A DNA stretch of 64,000 nucleotides, taken from assembly GCA_039602395.1 (NCBI GenBank), contig JBCNJP010000012.1:21704396-21768395 (forward strand). Reading direction: 5' to 3'. Both the position numbers and the translations under genes were made by a program. Below are positions 35,776 through 47,721 of the stretch, piece by piece (position 1 is the stretch's first letter; each line of letters starts with the position of its first letter). The notes beneath the pieces were generated by a model. That model was given only the letters and a program-made list of their open reading frames with translations, made no database searches and was not told the DNA's origin. The DNA comes from Deinandra increscens subsp. villosa (Eukaryota > Streptophyta > Magnoliopsida > Asterales > Asteraceae).

Positions 35776-36682
35776 TGACATGACCGATCAGACACCACAG
35801 AACCGAGTCGTGTTCAACAATGTGCTTGAAGATGGTGAGACGGGATGATCGAGAATCTAAGAATCAAACAAGAAATATGATAAACAAGTTGAATGATTTC
35901 ATTACACCAAATTATTACAACACGAAATCATGACAAACAATCTCACATCTCTCATAAGAAATCCATGGTCATCTTGGGTTGAGTTGATCTACCCTTTGTT
36001 GATTGGAAATTGGAAACTGATATTAGAAAGAAACGATTGCTTAATTACAATATTGATTTTGGAATATGTATATTTTGTTGTAAATTCGTTGAGTATTGTC
36101 CAACAAATTGTTTATCATTGACTGAAGAATATGAACTTTCTACTTATGATCGTCACGAATTGAAATATAATCAGATTGCTTTGGGTCGGTTACCAATGTC
36201 AATTATTGATGATTACACAATTCGAACAATTTTAAATTTTCCTGAAATAAAAATTTAAGAACTCATTTTGATCTAAAAGAATGAAGGTTTTTGTTGGGTT
36301 GAGTTTAAACCCAAGATAAGACGCTCTCTCTCTCTCTATTGATGAATAACTCACATACACTCAGAGAATCATCATTTAACAAATGAAGCCTATCACTCCT
36401 ATATATAGAGCCCTTGTACCTCACTAACCCGCTAACTATCAAGACACATTTAAATAAGAAAAATACAAATAAAAACAAATAAGATATATAAATATGAAGC
36501 TTAACTCGCTCGAACTGATCTTCCGTTGACTTTTACGTTGACCGTTGACCCGAGCAGTTAACTTTTCAAGAAAAACGTTTTCGGTCCAATCTTGCAAGCT
36601 TCAATCATAACAACCTAGTCTCTGAATCATATCACAATAGATTCTTCAACCCAATGTCGCACACACAGATTTGGTGGCGTCA
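35776..36682 (-). repeat. Q-family LTR, left copy, split by plastid DNA
   Basis: On plus it runs TGACATGACCGATC to GGTGGCGTCA, about 590 bp without the insert. It matches 62652-63263 (TGACACGACCGATC to GATGGCGTCA) along its length, including the CTCTCTCTCT stretch and a TATATATAG TATA-like block at about 36402-36410. The next base, 36683, is the first base of the LARD LTR. Left flank AAATT does not match the right flank of the other Q LTR, so the two are not ends of one undisturbed insertion. Confidence 0.8.
35984..36293 (+). pseudogene. ndhI: Nuclear plastid DNA: ndhI fragment (NUPT)
   Basis: The frame from about 35992 to 36258 encodes the C-terminal half of plastid NDH subunit I: WKLILERN in one frame, then ETDIRKKRLLNYNIDFGIC, YCPTNC, EEYELSTYDRHELKYNQIAL, GRLPMSIIDDYTIRTI and stop. 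In the plastid this is an iron-sulphur subunit of the thylakoid NADH dehydrogenase-like complex. Here one [4Fe-4S] ligand cluster is broken (CIFCCKF, third Cys replaced). The insert is flanked by TTGGGTTGAG at 35974-35983 and 36294-36303. The other Q LTR has the uninterrupted site at about 62853. It is non-functional. Confidence 0.95.
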
Positions 36683-38784
36683 TGTCACACCCTAACCAAC
36701 GGCTGAATACGTTGGGGCATGAGGAATGTTTAGATGCTCATGACAACTAATATACTTACCAAATTTAAACATGCCACTCATTAAATAATAATAAAGTCTT
36801 ACATCTCAAATAAAATCCAAACAATAATAAATAGATAAATTGTTTTTAAGGTCTTAATCTAGGTCCATATCATGTCCTATGCGTCCACAAATAATCATCA
36901 GTTATGTCATGTAACATGTACAACATAATAAAGTCAACTACTAGAGTTAATGAGTAACATAGGTTTAGTATAGAATGTAAGTGAAAACATGCGATCTAAC
37001 GTTACGTGGAAATGCATAAGTATGAAAGAACATGTAATGAAATATAGCAAGTACAAGGGTAGTGCATAAACCAATCCTGACACTTAGGTTACCAATCACT
37101 CGATGCCAAAACCGGTCAAGTCAAGTGGGACGTCACCCCAATAGATCTGTTAATGGAACCCAGGCGTTTTATAGTTAATGTTACGCGAATGATCATGAAA
37201 TATAATGAAAGAACAACATGCGATATGACATACAGTTCACATACTAGCAAAACACACAATAACGAACAAGAATCGCATTTGAGTTCAATGAAAAATATAT
37301 AGTATGAAAGTTCGATAAGTATACATGTTACACCCCAAAATATAAAACAAAAATGGGGCTATGAATACTCACCTGATAGCTAAGCATGTGAAAAAGAACG
37401 AGCACCAACGCACGAGGAGAAAACTAACCTTGACGAAAACCTAGAGATTCGAATGGCCACAATTGTAAGACCAAAACGATCCAATAACGGTTAAAACAAT
37501 TGATAGGGGAAATATTAACTATTTATGTCAGAAATATTTTATTCGATGGTTAATGTTACTAAAAGACTCTTTTGTGAACATAAATTGTAAATTTAAAAAT
37601 CATTCAAAGTTTGGGGTTAAAACTGAAATTTCTTAAACTTAGGGGTTTGTTATGACAAATCACTAAAGTTTAAATTGAATTTTTTTTTCCTGAATTTAAG
37701 GTTCATTATATAATTACTAAACATCATAACAAATCTGGAATTTTCATATCTTTAGTAAAACTACACATTGTACCCTTAAGTTTGAATAATTACATAAATA
37801 GCCTAAAAGTTGCAATATTGCACGACGGTCATATTTAGACTTATGAAAACACTATTATACATATAAGCATCTTAGAAGTGTGTTGGTATGTTACATTTAT
37901 TACGAAAGCGTTAGAATAGAAGATATGCAATAAAACGCTTACTTTAACGGGTCAAAACACGTATCTTCTAGGTTTTTGATAAAAATTCAGCTTTGATGGT
38001 TTGGAAACATCATAATACATTTATGGGACTTATTAGAATAGACTAGAACCATTGGTAATTAGTAATTACAACTATATGTGATTTTCCCCAATTAAAGTGT
38101 GTTTTGAAGGTTTGACTTTTAACACACAGGGGTTTTTGGTTGAATACAGAAATTAGGTATTGTAGAGTACCAAAAAACAAGAAACATTGATGAAGAAACT
38201 TACTTGTGAAAGTCAAAGGAAGGTGGTCAATTCGGAAGGTCAAACTGGAAAAAGATGACTTTTGAAAACTCCAACAAAAGGGCTTAGCACGAAATTAGTC
38301 GTTGCAGAAGATTGGACATGATTTATGAAGGCCATAACAACTGGTATTTATAGAGTAGATTTATTCTAGGGTTTTAAATTGGTAAAAGGAAAGTCTTGGA
38401 GAGAAAGTCAATATGTTTAAGTATGGAAACGAATCAAACTGATTAATGAATTCGAATTAAACATGGAATTGGCTTGGAGAATAAGTTACATAGAAAAAAC
38501 GAGGCCTACAACGGGCTTGAAATGACAAAGTTATGACCAAAACAATGTCGGACCGAAGTTGGATTCGCAATTAGGTCGTGACCACGAGACTATATAGTTT
38601 CGAAAAACCAGACTGGATCACAAATGCAGTGCGCTGCAATGGTTAGGGCGCTGATCTTAGTTCTGGAGGTTGCAGGTTCGATACTATGGGCCTGCAAACA
38701 TTTTCTTTTAATTTTTTTTCTTTCTTTCCTTTCTTTTTTTCCTTTTCGCTCGTTCTCCTTCATTACTTACCAGAATGACTTCAA
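36683..38784 (-). repeat. LARD LTR X1 (left, 3' LTR), with 843-bp internal loss
   Basis: On plus it starts TGTCACACCCTAACC. It follows X2 (54093 onward) closely to GAATGACTTCAA at about 38784 and then jumps to the internal sequence AGTTTACTAGTCG, which in X2 comes 843 bp later. The missing part holds the other LTR end and polypurine tract. Small ORFs in it (for example 38043-38243 minus) are identical in X2 and have no domain. Confidence 0.75.
38625..38697 (+). other. tRNA-like module in LARD LTR X1
   Basis: A box-like TGCAATGGTTAGGG at 38635-38648 and B box-like GGTTCGATACT at 38675-38685, followed by a long T/C-rich run. Also present in X2 at 56037-56113. Confidence 0.5.
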
Positions 38785-41700
38785 AGTTTACTAGTCGCCT
38801 ACGAAGGACTGCCGATACCAAAAAACACACAAACGAAACTTGGTGAATGAAACAAGAATTGTGGTAGCCTGATGTAGACCGAATGACACCAAAAAGCTCA
38901 AGAATTGAAACCATGGTTTGAACCATTATTGAAATTTTGTACGATCCGAACATATTAACCATGAAATAATAACCGTAATCTCCCCTACTTTAAGAGCGAG
39001 ACCACTAAGATATAGAATGTGAGGGGTGAGTGTAACATGTACGATTTAGAAAAAAAATTAACGAACCCAAACTTGGCATCAAAATCAATGAAATTGTTCC
39101 ACATGATAATGTGAGACCACATACTTTTATCAAGGTGACGCGCCAGATTCTGGTGAGCCAGATGGGTAGCGACCCACATCTAATTCAATCGTATGTTGGA
39201 GCTAGCATCACACACAACTGACAGTCATAATATGTATAGGCCTCGGGCTTTGCAAGAATAGTGAGTGATTGAAATATGTGATTTTGAGCATGCAAGTGAT
39301 AAATGATCAAAATGTAAGAAATTGATGAATGATTAGGGAATGAGAAAGTGAAATCACAAACTGAAGCATGAGATTCAGAGAAAAGTTCTATGATTAATGA
39401 ATAGCCCACAAATAACAAGTCAATACTAATCAACACCAAAAGGATTGAGCAGAATGAAATGTGTCAAATGCCATGCATCGGGTATCATGAGTCGAAGACG
39501 TGATTCGAACCTCGTGAATACCATGGGTCGAAGTACATGATCCAGACATCACGAATCCCCCATTACATGTATGGAATATAAACCGAAGGCAATTTGAATA
39601 TCGAATATCCCAAATTAAAAACGCAAATCAATCAGCACCATCCAAATTTATATATTAGGTGTTGAATGACACAAGATAAATTCCTGAATTGCATAAAACA
39701 ATCACTGGATAGCATGTGTCTAAACCATACATGGTGTATTGAATGCCAAATCCGTAAATTGAACATAAGTCGCAATAATGAAACGAACAAAGTCATATTC
39801 ATGATGTGATTTTTTTTGGTTTTAACAAAAATCAAATTCATGAGGAGAGAATTTGACTACATGAGTTCAACAATAAAATATGGATTCGTGAATCGATTTA
39901 TCGAGTTAACAAAAAGTCGAGTCCACGAATTAGTTAGCTCAAAGGGGAACATAAAAATAGACTATTGAGTTAACAAAATCGAGTTCATGAGTTTAAATGA
40001 CAAAAATGGGAGTCATGGATTGACTATTGAATAACCAAAAACCGAATCCATGAATCACGGATTAGGTAACAGAAATCAAGTTCGTGAAACGCCTGGTGAG
40101 TTGAAATCCATAAAACGAAAAACATAAATATATCCCCTTAAGTTTATTGTTTGAGTAGCACGAGTTCCGTGATCTAAAATCAAAAGTGGAATTAGAGTGC
40201 ATTCGAATATCACCAATGGGGGAAATCAACTTAGGAGTTGCAGCAGGAGTTTGTGAACAACATGAAAGCGACAAGATCAACCACAATCGTGGGTTCGAAT
40301 GAGATGACCATTAACCAAAACAACCATACATTTAAAAAGGACTTTAATGTAACCGTGAGCCAAAAAAAAACCATACCACTTGATAAAACATGTCTAGGAA
40401 TCATATCACCATGGAGGCGAAAATACTCTGAAAGAAAGTGGCTCTCGTGGGTTAATTGTTTTTGGATTTCTGAGAGGGTGAGACGATAAGGTGACTTGCC
40501 ACAGGAGTACACCAGATATAAGGTTGGCGTGGAAGTCGATTTGGTGAATGGGGGAAGACCCGATACATATTTAGGAGATTCTTGAACGAGTTGGATGTCT
40601 TCGTTCCCCCTTTTCTTTATTAGGACCTTCCACATGTTGGGCCAGATTACACTAGATACTCCCTGCGCAAGTATTTGTGGGCTGCATGCCAGACAGGAGC
40701 TTGAGCCCACCGACTAGTTTATCGTCACTGATCCAGAAGACCTATTCGTTAGTGCATGGTTACGAAGGAATTTTAGACCAGCAGTAAAAATTCTCTAGGA
40801 GGAAATGTGTGAAGATGTTGTCAGCATGTGATGCTGAGGCATAATGGTTAACGAGTAGAAAGCATAGTATGAACGTGACTCAGGAATCAAAAAGAAGTTT
40901 AACTTATGCAAAAACTTTTGAAGTTGGTACACATGTAGGGTTGTTTACTTGAGAGTTCGTGAAGTCGTAGACTTGTAAACATGGAATCCCGTAACACGCA
41001 AAAGGCATAACTTAGGAGGCTATCGACGAGGAACTTACTAGACATACAAACGACGAAGGGTTGATATGAGCATGTTTTGGAACAAATAGTTGTAGAACAT
41101 TCATGCCTTTTAAAAAAATTGTCGAAGGCGTGCAATATGCAGACCGATGAGATTACGGGAGGCGAACATGAAACATTTCCAATCGGGTGTTTTGAAAATC
41201 TGAGTTGCTAGTTTTATAAATTAAAGTTTAAGGTTGTGGGTTCGGGATACAACCAAGCGCAACCTGGTTACCCATGGTACACCCTTTGTGAATTACCACA
41301 TTGGGTGTGCTTATTGGGCATTGGTACAACAAGTTAGGCTTGTGGTCCAGAACCACGAGACGTTTTGTTGGGACCAAATGACTTGGCAAACATGAGCGAA
41401 AATCATGACCAAAAATACGTACACGACTACATGTGAGTTCTATGGAACCTTGTGATATTGGTTTAAAATGAGGTGGTACACCGGTGGTGGTCAAAACGAG
41501 TGATAGACATGCATTTGAATATCGCGAGGGAGATGCGCGAAGAAATCAAAGATTTGAAATGCAAATCGAGAATAAGATTGTGACATCATGGAACTCAGGG
41601 TGCCAATAAAATGCAAAGGGAAAACATATGAAATCGTAGGTAAAATAGATCCGTAATTGTGTAATGTAAATCGTGATATAGCATATGAAGCAATACAACA

Positions 41701-42120
41701 CAAGAGGGTTGTATGCAACCTTAAATTTTTAAATCAAGTACCAAAGAAACGTAGGTGTCAATAAAACCTTGTAAATAGTATGACATTCAAAGTGGTAAAT
41801 TGATTGAATAAAAACGCAGGGGAGAGAATGTGTAAATCGTGAAAGTAGGTGTCCAATAACGCGAGCCACGAGAAAAGAAATGTGTCACGAAATTGACGAG
41901 TTGATGGAATACGAAGAATCATTATGTAAAACATGCATGTTGATAATCGTGAGGTTGTAAAACACAAAACATCAGGGTCGTTGAAAACATAAGAATTGAT
42001 AATAACATGCAAAACACGAAATCATCTTGATTTGATAAAGCACAATGGAATGGCCATCGTCTCCTGATTGGAAAACTTCAACCGTGACTAATCAGAGTTG
42101 TTTGGTGGTTTCTAGCAGAC
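38785..42120 (-). mobile_element. LARD internal region, copy 1 (part before the TR-GAG insertion)
   Basis: About 97% similar by eye to 57046-60360. No gag, protease, integrase or reverse transcriptase motif is seen in any frame; ORFs of 60-159 codons are AT-composition frames without domains. A polypurine-like CTCCCCTACTTTAAG lies at about 38980. With PBS and LTRs but no coding capacity it fits a large retrotransposon derivative (LARD) or a fully decayed element. It resumes at 53651. Confidence 0.7.
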
Positions 42121-42125
42121 ATGCT

Positions 42126-42453
42126 TGAAATTGCTTGAGCGTGTGGATCTTCTACTTAGCCGTATAGATATCAATGTAAGCGAGTAAAACACAGAGAGTA
42201 AATACAACTGAGACTTGTATTAACCATAGAGACCACAAAGTACACTCAGAGAAAGTTATGACCCGGAAAACCCCTCAAATCTATACAAGACGAACTATTT
42301 ATATAAGCTGAAATACGTCTGGCCGAACCTCAGGTTCGGCCACAAGTTCGGACCTCCGAATCCCAGGTTCGCTGGGAGTTCGGACCTCAGCAATCTTGTA
42401 TGTCTTGTCTTGTATTCGATACTTCACATGACGATCAGGACCATGTTCCAACA
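42126..42453 (-). repeat. TR-GAG LTR 1 (left end, 3' LTR)
   Basis: On plus it runs TGAAATTGC to CATGTTCCAACA. It contains the perfect palindrome arms GGCCGAACCT (42321-42330) and AGGTTCGGCC (42332-42341), further GTTCGG motifs, and a TATATAAATAG TATA-like box on minus (about 42292-42303). The polypurine tract CCAAGGGGGAGTT (minus) lies at 42454-42466. It differs from LTRs 2 and 3 at about 1% of positions. Confidence 0.9.
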
Positions 42454-43182
42454 AACTCCCCCTTGGCATGTGCAGTATCATCTCCTCTTAATAAAACTTG
42501 TATCTTGTATCTTCAATCAAACTCTTCCTCGATCTAGACGAAGAATTCAATCTTGAATACTTGATATTGCAACGTGTATAGCCTCTTTATCAACAACCTT
42601 CAGAAGACTTGAAGTTGTGATGTTCTCTTCCACTTAGAAACCTGCCAACATAAATAATCTTGGCGCAAAACGTCTCTTCGAGACTCCAAGATATTTTGAT
42701 TTTGAAAATGATTTCGTAATTCGTGTTGATCAATCGAAAACAAATCAGAAACAAAATCTTTTTGACTTTTAGAAACTTTATATCAAAACACACCTAAAAT
42801 CTTTTTGGTATTTTCTGATAAGAAAGTAAATGCCATACAGAATCAGACACTATTTTTGTCTTTTGTGAGAAAGATCACGACTTGGGATCATATTGGTCAT
42901 AACATGCTGAACTACACTTCAATTTCGATTATTGTAGCACATAAGCCATGTCGATTGCAGATATAATTTGTCCAACTTTAAACTCTGGCACAATCATACT
43001 CATAACATCTGGATATGTTAAGGTATTAGTTAGATTTACAATGACCAGTGTACCCCACACTATCAGACATACTCAGATATGCTTTGCTTATCACACTTTG
43101 TGATTTCATTGGTGATATTAATCACATAATGATTTTAACCATGATATAGTCAACTGTGTTCCATGCAAAAAGAAATTAGAAC

Positions 43183-43422
43183 GTTAAATCGTCTACCTTA
43201 AGGTCGATCTTTCGATACGCAGATAAGGCCTCGGATTTAACAAAATAAGAAAATAAAACAAGTTGAAGTTGTATAACTCAACAACAATCAGGTCGGTACT
43301 CCCGTACACGCAGAGAAAGTCCGATGAGTTATACGAAACACCAAAGAAAATAAAACAGAACGTCAAACGAACAACGATCAGGTCGGTCTTGTGGACACGC
43401 AGAGAAAGTCCGATCGTTTGAC
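43183..43422 (-). repeat. Three hairpin repeats with covarying stems, unit 1
   Basis: Each unit has a perfect outer stem of different sequence: GTTAAATC/GATTTAAC (43183-43241), GTATAACTCA/TGAGTTATAC (43271-43334) and GTCAAACGA/TCGTTTGAC (43362-43422). The interior is conserved: ATCAGGTCGGT, then ACACGCAGAGAAAGTCCGA in units 2 and 3, and TACGCAGATAAGG in unit 1. A small apical inverted repeat also changes in a paired way (GTAC/GTAC, GTC/GAC, TCG/CGA). A-rich linkers AAAATAA-GAAAATAAAAC separate units. They lie on the transcript downstream of gag. No known ribozyme or RNA family is recognised. Confidence 0.8.
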
Positions 43423-44063
43423 AAAATAAAGAAAATCAAACAAGTTTAAATCTTTGCAAAATGAACACATGTATACACAGTGACTTCTCATTTTATTCTT
43501 CACATATCTTTTACTTGATATATCATGAGATATGCATCAAGATGTTGTCCACTAGGTCAAGCATCAGATTTAGTGTATATCACATTCGTATACTTTCTGA
43601 TTTGCCGAGCCTACCTTACACATCGATCAAATGGTCTTATGGCTTTTTCATCTATTTTATCCATGAGTCAGACGATGTCAGCCAATGTACCATCATTTCC
43701 CAATCATGTCGGATACAATTTCTCATTTTTCAATGTTTTTGGCTTTTTGCATTTTTCAATGTTTTTGTCTTTTTCAAATTTCTCCCCCTAAAAATGACAA
43801 TTCTATTTATAGATTTTCATTTTTACGATTTGAAAAACAAACACTATTTTTGTATTTTTGCAAAAACAAACTCCCCCTCAGAATGAGACGGAGTGAAAAA
43901 CCAAGAAAAATTGATCAACCAACACGAATACTTGCAGTTTAAGTCTTTTTGAAAAACAAAATTGATTTTGAAATCAGGTTAATTAGAAAAGATATTTCAC
44001 AATCAGCAATTATCCAATCACTGAAAGGTCTTCTTGAAACACCTGTTGACACCAAATAAATCA

Positions 44064-47000
44064 TTAGTCGCTCTGGGATCGACCCGATGTAACATCGTCG
44101 GGTCGCCCGGTGTCTTCCACAAAATCTTTGTTGGCCTTGGAAACAACTTTTGGTTTCCAAATTTGTAAAATTTTCAATTTTTGATCAGAACCTGAATCAG
44201 ACTCAACCGACGTACTTGGTGTAAACCAAGACGATTTACGATTTGATGTTATCTTCGGGGAACATGGTTCATCAAAAATTTGACCTTTGTTATCCACATA
44301 TTTGGCAGTTTTGTGGATATATGCAGTCGTCGGACAATCAACAGCAAGATGTCCTGGTTGACGACATACATAACAAAGTCTTTCTCTAAACACATTTGAA
44401 AATGATTTGGATTTTGAAAAACCAAATGAATGCTCAAAATCAAAATTGTCAAAAAAACCATCAGAGGAATCATACCTAGGAGATGGACTCCTTGAAGATG
44501 ACGATCTTCCAGAATAGTAAGTGAATTCCTTCTGAGATAGTGATTTCTTTGCATTCTTTGCTTTAGGAGCCTTGGCAACTTTCACCGGTTTCTTTGTTTG
44601 AACTGATTCTTCCTTCACAACAAACCCCACACCTTTGTGTTTGGAACCTGATACCTTTGAAGTACTTGAGGAAGAACCCGAAGCTTCTCTCGCCTTAGCT
44701 TCGCTAGTAAATTTAGCCTTAATATCCTTCAATTTGTTCTTTTCAACCAAAACTTTGTCTTTTTCGGTTGCAGAAGAAAAACTTGAAGCAACCTTATCAA
44801 ACACTTTTTCATTCTCCAACAAAACAGATTTTGAAGCAAATTTTAGAGCATCACCCAACGGCTTTTCCTTCCTTTTGGACTTGGATTTGTTCTTCTTAGG
44901 TGGAGTAGCAAACTTGGAATAATCATGCAATTCATCTTTTGGATCAATCTGAGCAGCAGTAACTTCAGTTAAATCCACTGGTTGAGGAACCAAGTGAACA
45001 TCAGCCTTCTGAGAACTTTCTGAACTCTGATCCTGCTTGTACAAAAAGTTTAGCATTGTTGGTGACAAATTACAATTTTTCACTTTCCGCTTCAACTCCA
45101 AAATCTCCAGTTTTAAATCATTGATCTTTTGTTGAGCTTCAAAAACTTCTTTCTGTGACTTGATGAACTTTGCATTGAGATCATCATATTCATAAGTTTG
45201 TAACTTTCGGATCTCACATTCAGCAAATAATTCTTCAAGAACACTTTCTCTCTTTTTCTTGTAAATCTCAACATCTTTAGTCAAAACTTCATTCTTGTCA
45301 CGATAGAGCGTATTCTCATCTTGAAGCATAGAAATTTTGTTCTGAAGCTTTTCAACAGTAACAGCAGTTGTAGCAATAAGAGCTGTAGCTTCTTCATACT
45401 TTTTCTGTACCGGATAACTTTTCTCAAACAGATTCTCAAAATCTTGAGCTGCATCTAAAGCTTCAGCTTTTGCTTTCTCACACTCTTCAGTCAAAGTGGC
45501 TTTCTCTGTTAAAACATCTTCATGAACATGAACCAACTCATAATACTTCTTTTGAAAATCTTCCAACTCTTTCTTTAACACCACTATCTCTTCAGTCGAA
45601 ATTTGACGGCTTTGTTCAAAACTTGCAATCTCCTGAAACAATTTCTTACATTTAAGACATTCAACTTCTTCAACTTTTGAATTAGTATAAACTTGAGGTT
45701 GATCTTCTTGAACCAAAGATACACTTGAATAAGAATCAGAATCAGTCAAAATGCTATCATCATCAATATGACGAACTGTCAAAGCAATTGCAGGTTTAGT
45801 ATGATTCTTTTTAGTTTCAGTATCTGCATTCCACGCAAATTCACTTGAATGTGAAAAAATATTGTTCCAATCATGAACAAGATTAGCAGATTTCATCTCA
45901 ACCTTCTCAGCTTTATTTGGTGAATGATAAACTAGATGTGCATGTTGACCAATCTTCAATTTATGATCTGCAGAACTTGGACATTCTCGAGCAAAGTGAC
46001 CATAATTTGCACACTTGTAACATTTTACCTTAGATTTATCCAATCCAATCTTACCCTCCTGATTCAATCTCTTCTTCCCAGTTCTGTTCAAAAATTTCTT
46101 CGTTCGTCGAACCAGCATTGCATACTGCCAATTTAGATCCATTTCCTCCAAATGATCATAATCAATCTGATCATACTCTTCATTTGCTAACTCAGCATTA
46201 CTCACATCACCCGTGATAACACCAAAATACGAAAATACCAAAGCAGACATTAATGCATTATAATCATCAACAGTTTGAGCAGATAATGCACTAGGAGTCG
46301 AAGAACTCGGAATTGAAACAGTACAACCAGCAGATGAATAACTTGAAGATTCAGATTTACCTGCCAGAAAGGCTGTTGGGGGTGCAGAATTAAGAATATT
46401 CGATTTCCCAGCATTCATTGTAGAATCATTTTCACCATGATACATTGCAGGATTCTGAATTTGTGTAGGAAGAAACTTGTTCACCATCAATTCCATATCC
46501 CTAGCCTGAATTCTTTGAACTAAATCATTGAAAGACAATCCTTGAAAATCCTTGTCATGAGTAATCATCATAACATAATTCTCCCATTTTTCAGGTAGAG
46601 CTTCCAAAATCTTCTCTTTCATATCAGCTTCGTCTTTAGTAAGATTCACCAAGCGCATTTCACTCATCAGATGAGCAAATCTTGCAATCAGATTGGGAAT
46701 CGTTTCATTCTAATAATGTTTGAAACTATCAAACTCTTTCTTCAAAACCTTTTGTCGACTTTTCTTGTACTGGTCATTGCCTTCACATCTTTTCTCTAAA
46801 GCATCCCATAGACTTTTCGATGTGTAATTACCAGCAAATTGATGAAGTAACTCTTTAGGCAAAGCCATCGTTAAAGTACCATAAGCCTTTTTCTCTGCTT
46901 GATAAGCTTTCTTTTGCTCAGATGTCATTTTTCTTTGAAGAACAGGTTCACCGGTTTCATCTTTAGGATAAACATATTGATCAGTAAATGATAACCACAT

Positions 47001-47186
47001 ATCAATGTCATTCGTGTCAACATATGCTTCGAACCGTTTAACCCAACTATGATAATCTTCCAACTTTAGCAATTTGGGAACTTTCTGACGTGTTCCAATT
47101 TCATTATCATAGTTCATCATCGTTTGCATAGTCGCTTGAACTGAGTTTTGAATAGCCGCGAACGCTTGAAAATCGGACATTTTCAA
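44064..47186 (-). pseudogene. TR-GAG Gag, unit 1, one in-frame TAG
   Basis: 1041 codons in one frame from ATG 47186 (MKMSDFQAFAAIQ) to the stop at 44064, broken only by TAG at 46710-46712 after DSFKHY. The related copy at 27590 has CAG here, so a C-to-T change. The N-terminal UBN2-type gag domain (about residues 30-230) covers the break. Zinc knuckle 1 is CYKCANYGHFAREC; a coiled coil of about 250 residues follows; then a Lys/Ser-rich basic region, and zinc knuckle 2 CYVCRQPGHLAVDC near the C terminus. At about 1040 residues it is much longer than usual Copia Gag. No protease, integrase or polymerase follows. Gag would assemble particles around element RNA. The break makes full-length product unlikely unless the stop is read through. 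Confidence 0.9.
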
Positions 47187-47206
47187 AACACAGGTTACTA
47201 CTCACT

Positions 47207-47476
47207 CCGAACCTCGTCCGAACTTAATATACCCTCCGAACGTTCTCCGAACTTGATCCGAACTCAGAAACACCGTCCGAACTATCTCCGATCTCTCACC
47301 GAACTTTGTTAACTCCGAATACTCTCCGACCCTTGTCCGAACACACACCGAACGAGAAAAATAGACCGAACGCACTCCGAACAAGCTCCGAACGAACACC
47401 GAACTAGAACACAAACCGATCTTACTCCGAACTTGAGGTGCGGAGCGGTTACACCGAACGTTGAGTTCGGCCGAAC
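47207..47476 (-). repeat. CCGAAC motif array in the TR-GAG leader, unit 1
   Basis: About 16 occurrences of CCGAAC (GTTCGG on the transcript) in 270 bases, irregularly spaced, most preceded by CT or GT. They lie between the PBS and the gag ATG. The same hexamer recurs in the LTR. It is not a simple tandem repeat. Confidence 0.85.
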
Positions 47477-47706
47477 GCGAAATTTCGGAAAAACTTGGAA
47501 AAACTCACTGAACTCGACACCTCTCGAGCTGTAAACACTCAATCAACTGAAAACGAACAAACACAAACAATTTGGACGTGAATCATGATGCTCTGAACAA
47601 GAATTTCGAGAAATGAAGATGAAAAACGAGTTTTGAAAGTCAAAAACGTGAATTTGAACTCGATAACTCGAAAAACACAGATCTCCGACTAGTAGAACAA
47701 ACCAAA

Positions 47707-47719
47707 AGCTCTGATACCA
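47707..47719 (-). promoter_or_regulatory. TR-GAG primer-binding site, unit 1
   Basis: TGGTATCAGAGCT on minus, one base after the LTR end (AATTTCA-AG). It matches the 3' end complement of initiator Met tRNA, the standard plant Copia/Gypsy primer. Confidence 0.9.
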
Positions 47720-47721
47720 CT

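Noticed and set aside
35984..36258. Functional nuclear ndhI
   Set aside because: Only the C-terminal half, a broken iron-sulphur motif, no start region or transit peptide, inside an LTR.
40231..40710. 159-codon minus-strand frame in the LARD internal region (also near 58574-58972)
   Set aside because: No recognisable domain; the second copy is shorter and shifted, so the frame is not conserved as protein.
43183..43422. Hammerhead or twister ribozyme
   Set aside because: The pieces GAAA and CTGAT occur, but not in the order and spacing of either ribozyme core on either strand.
43461..43886. 141-codon plus-strand frame, identical at 49057-49482
   Set aside because: Antisense to the TR-GAG 3' region, Phe/Ile/Ser rich from T-rich DNA, no domain. 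Identity between copies only reflects the tandem duplication.
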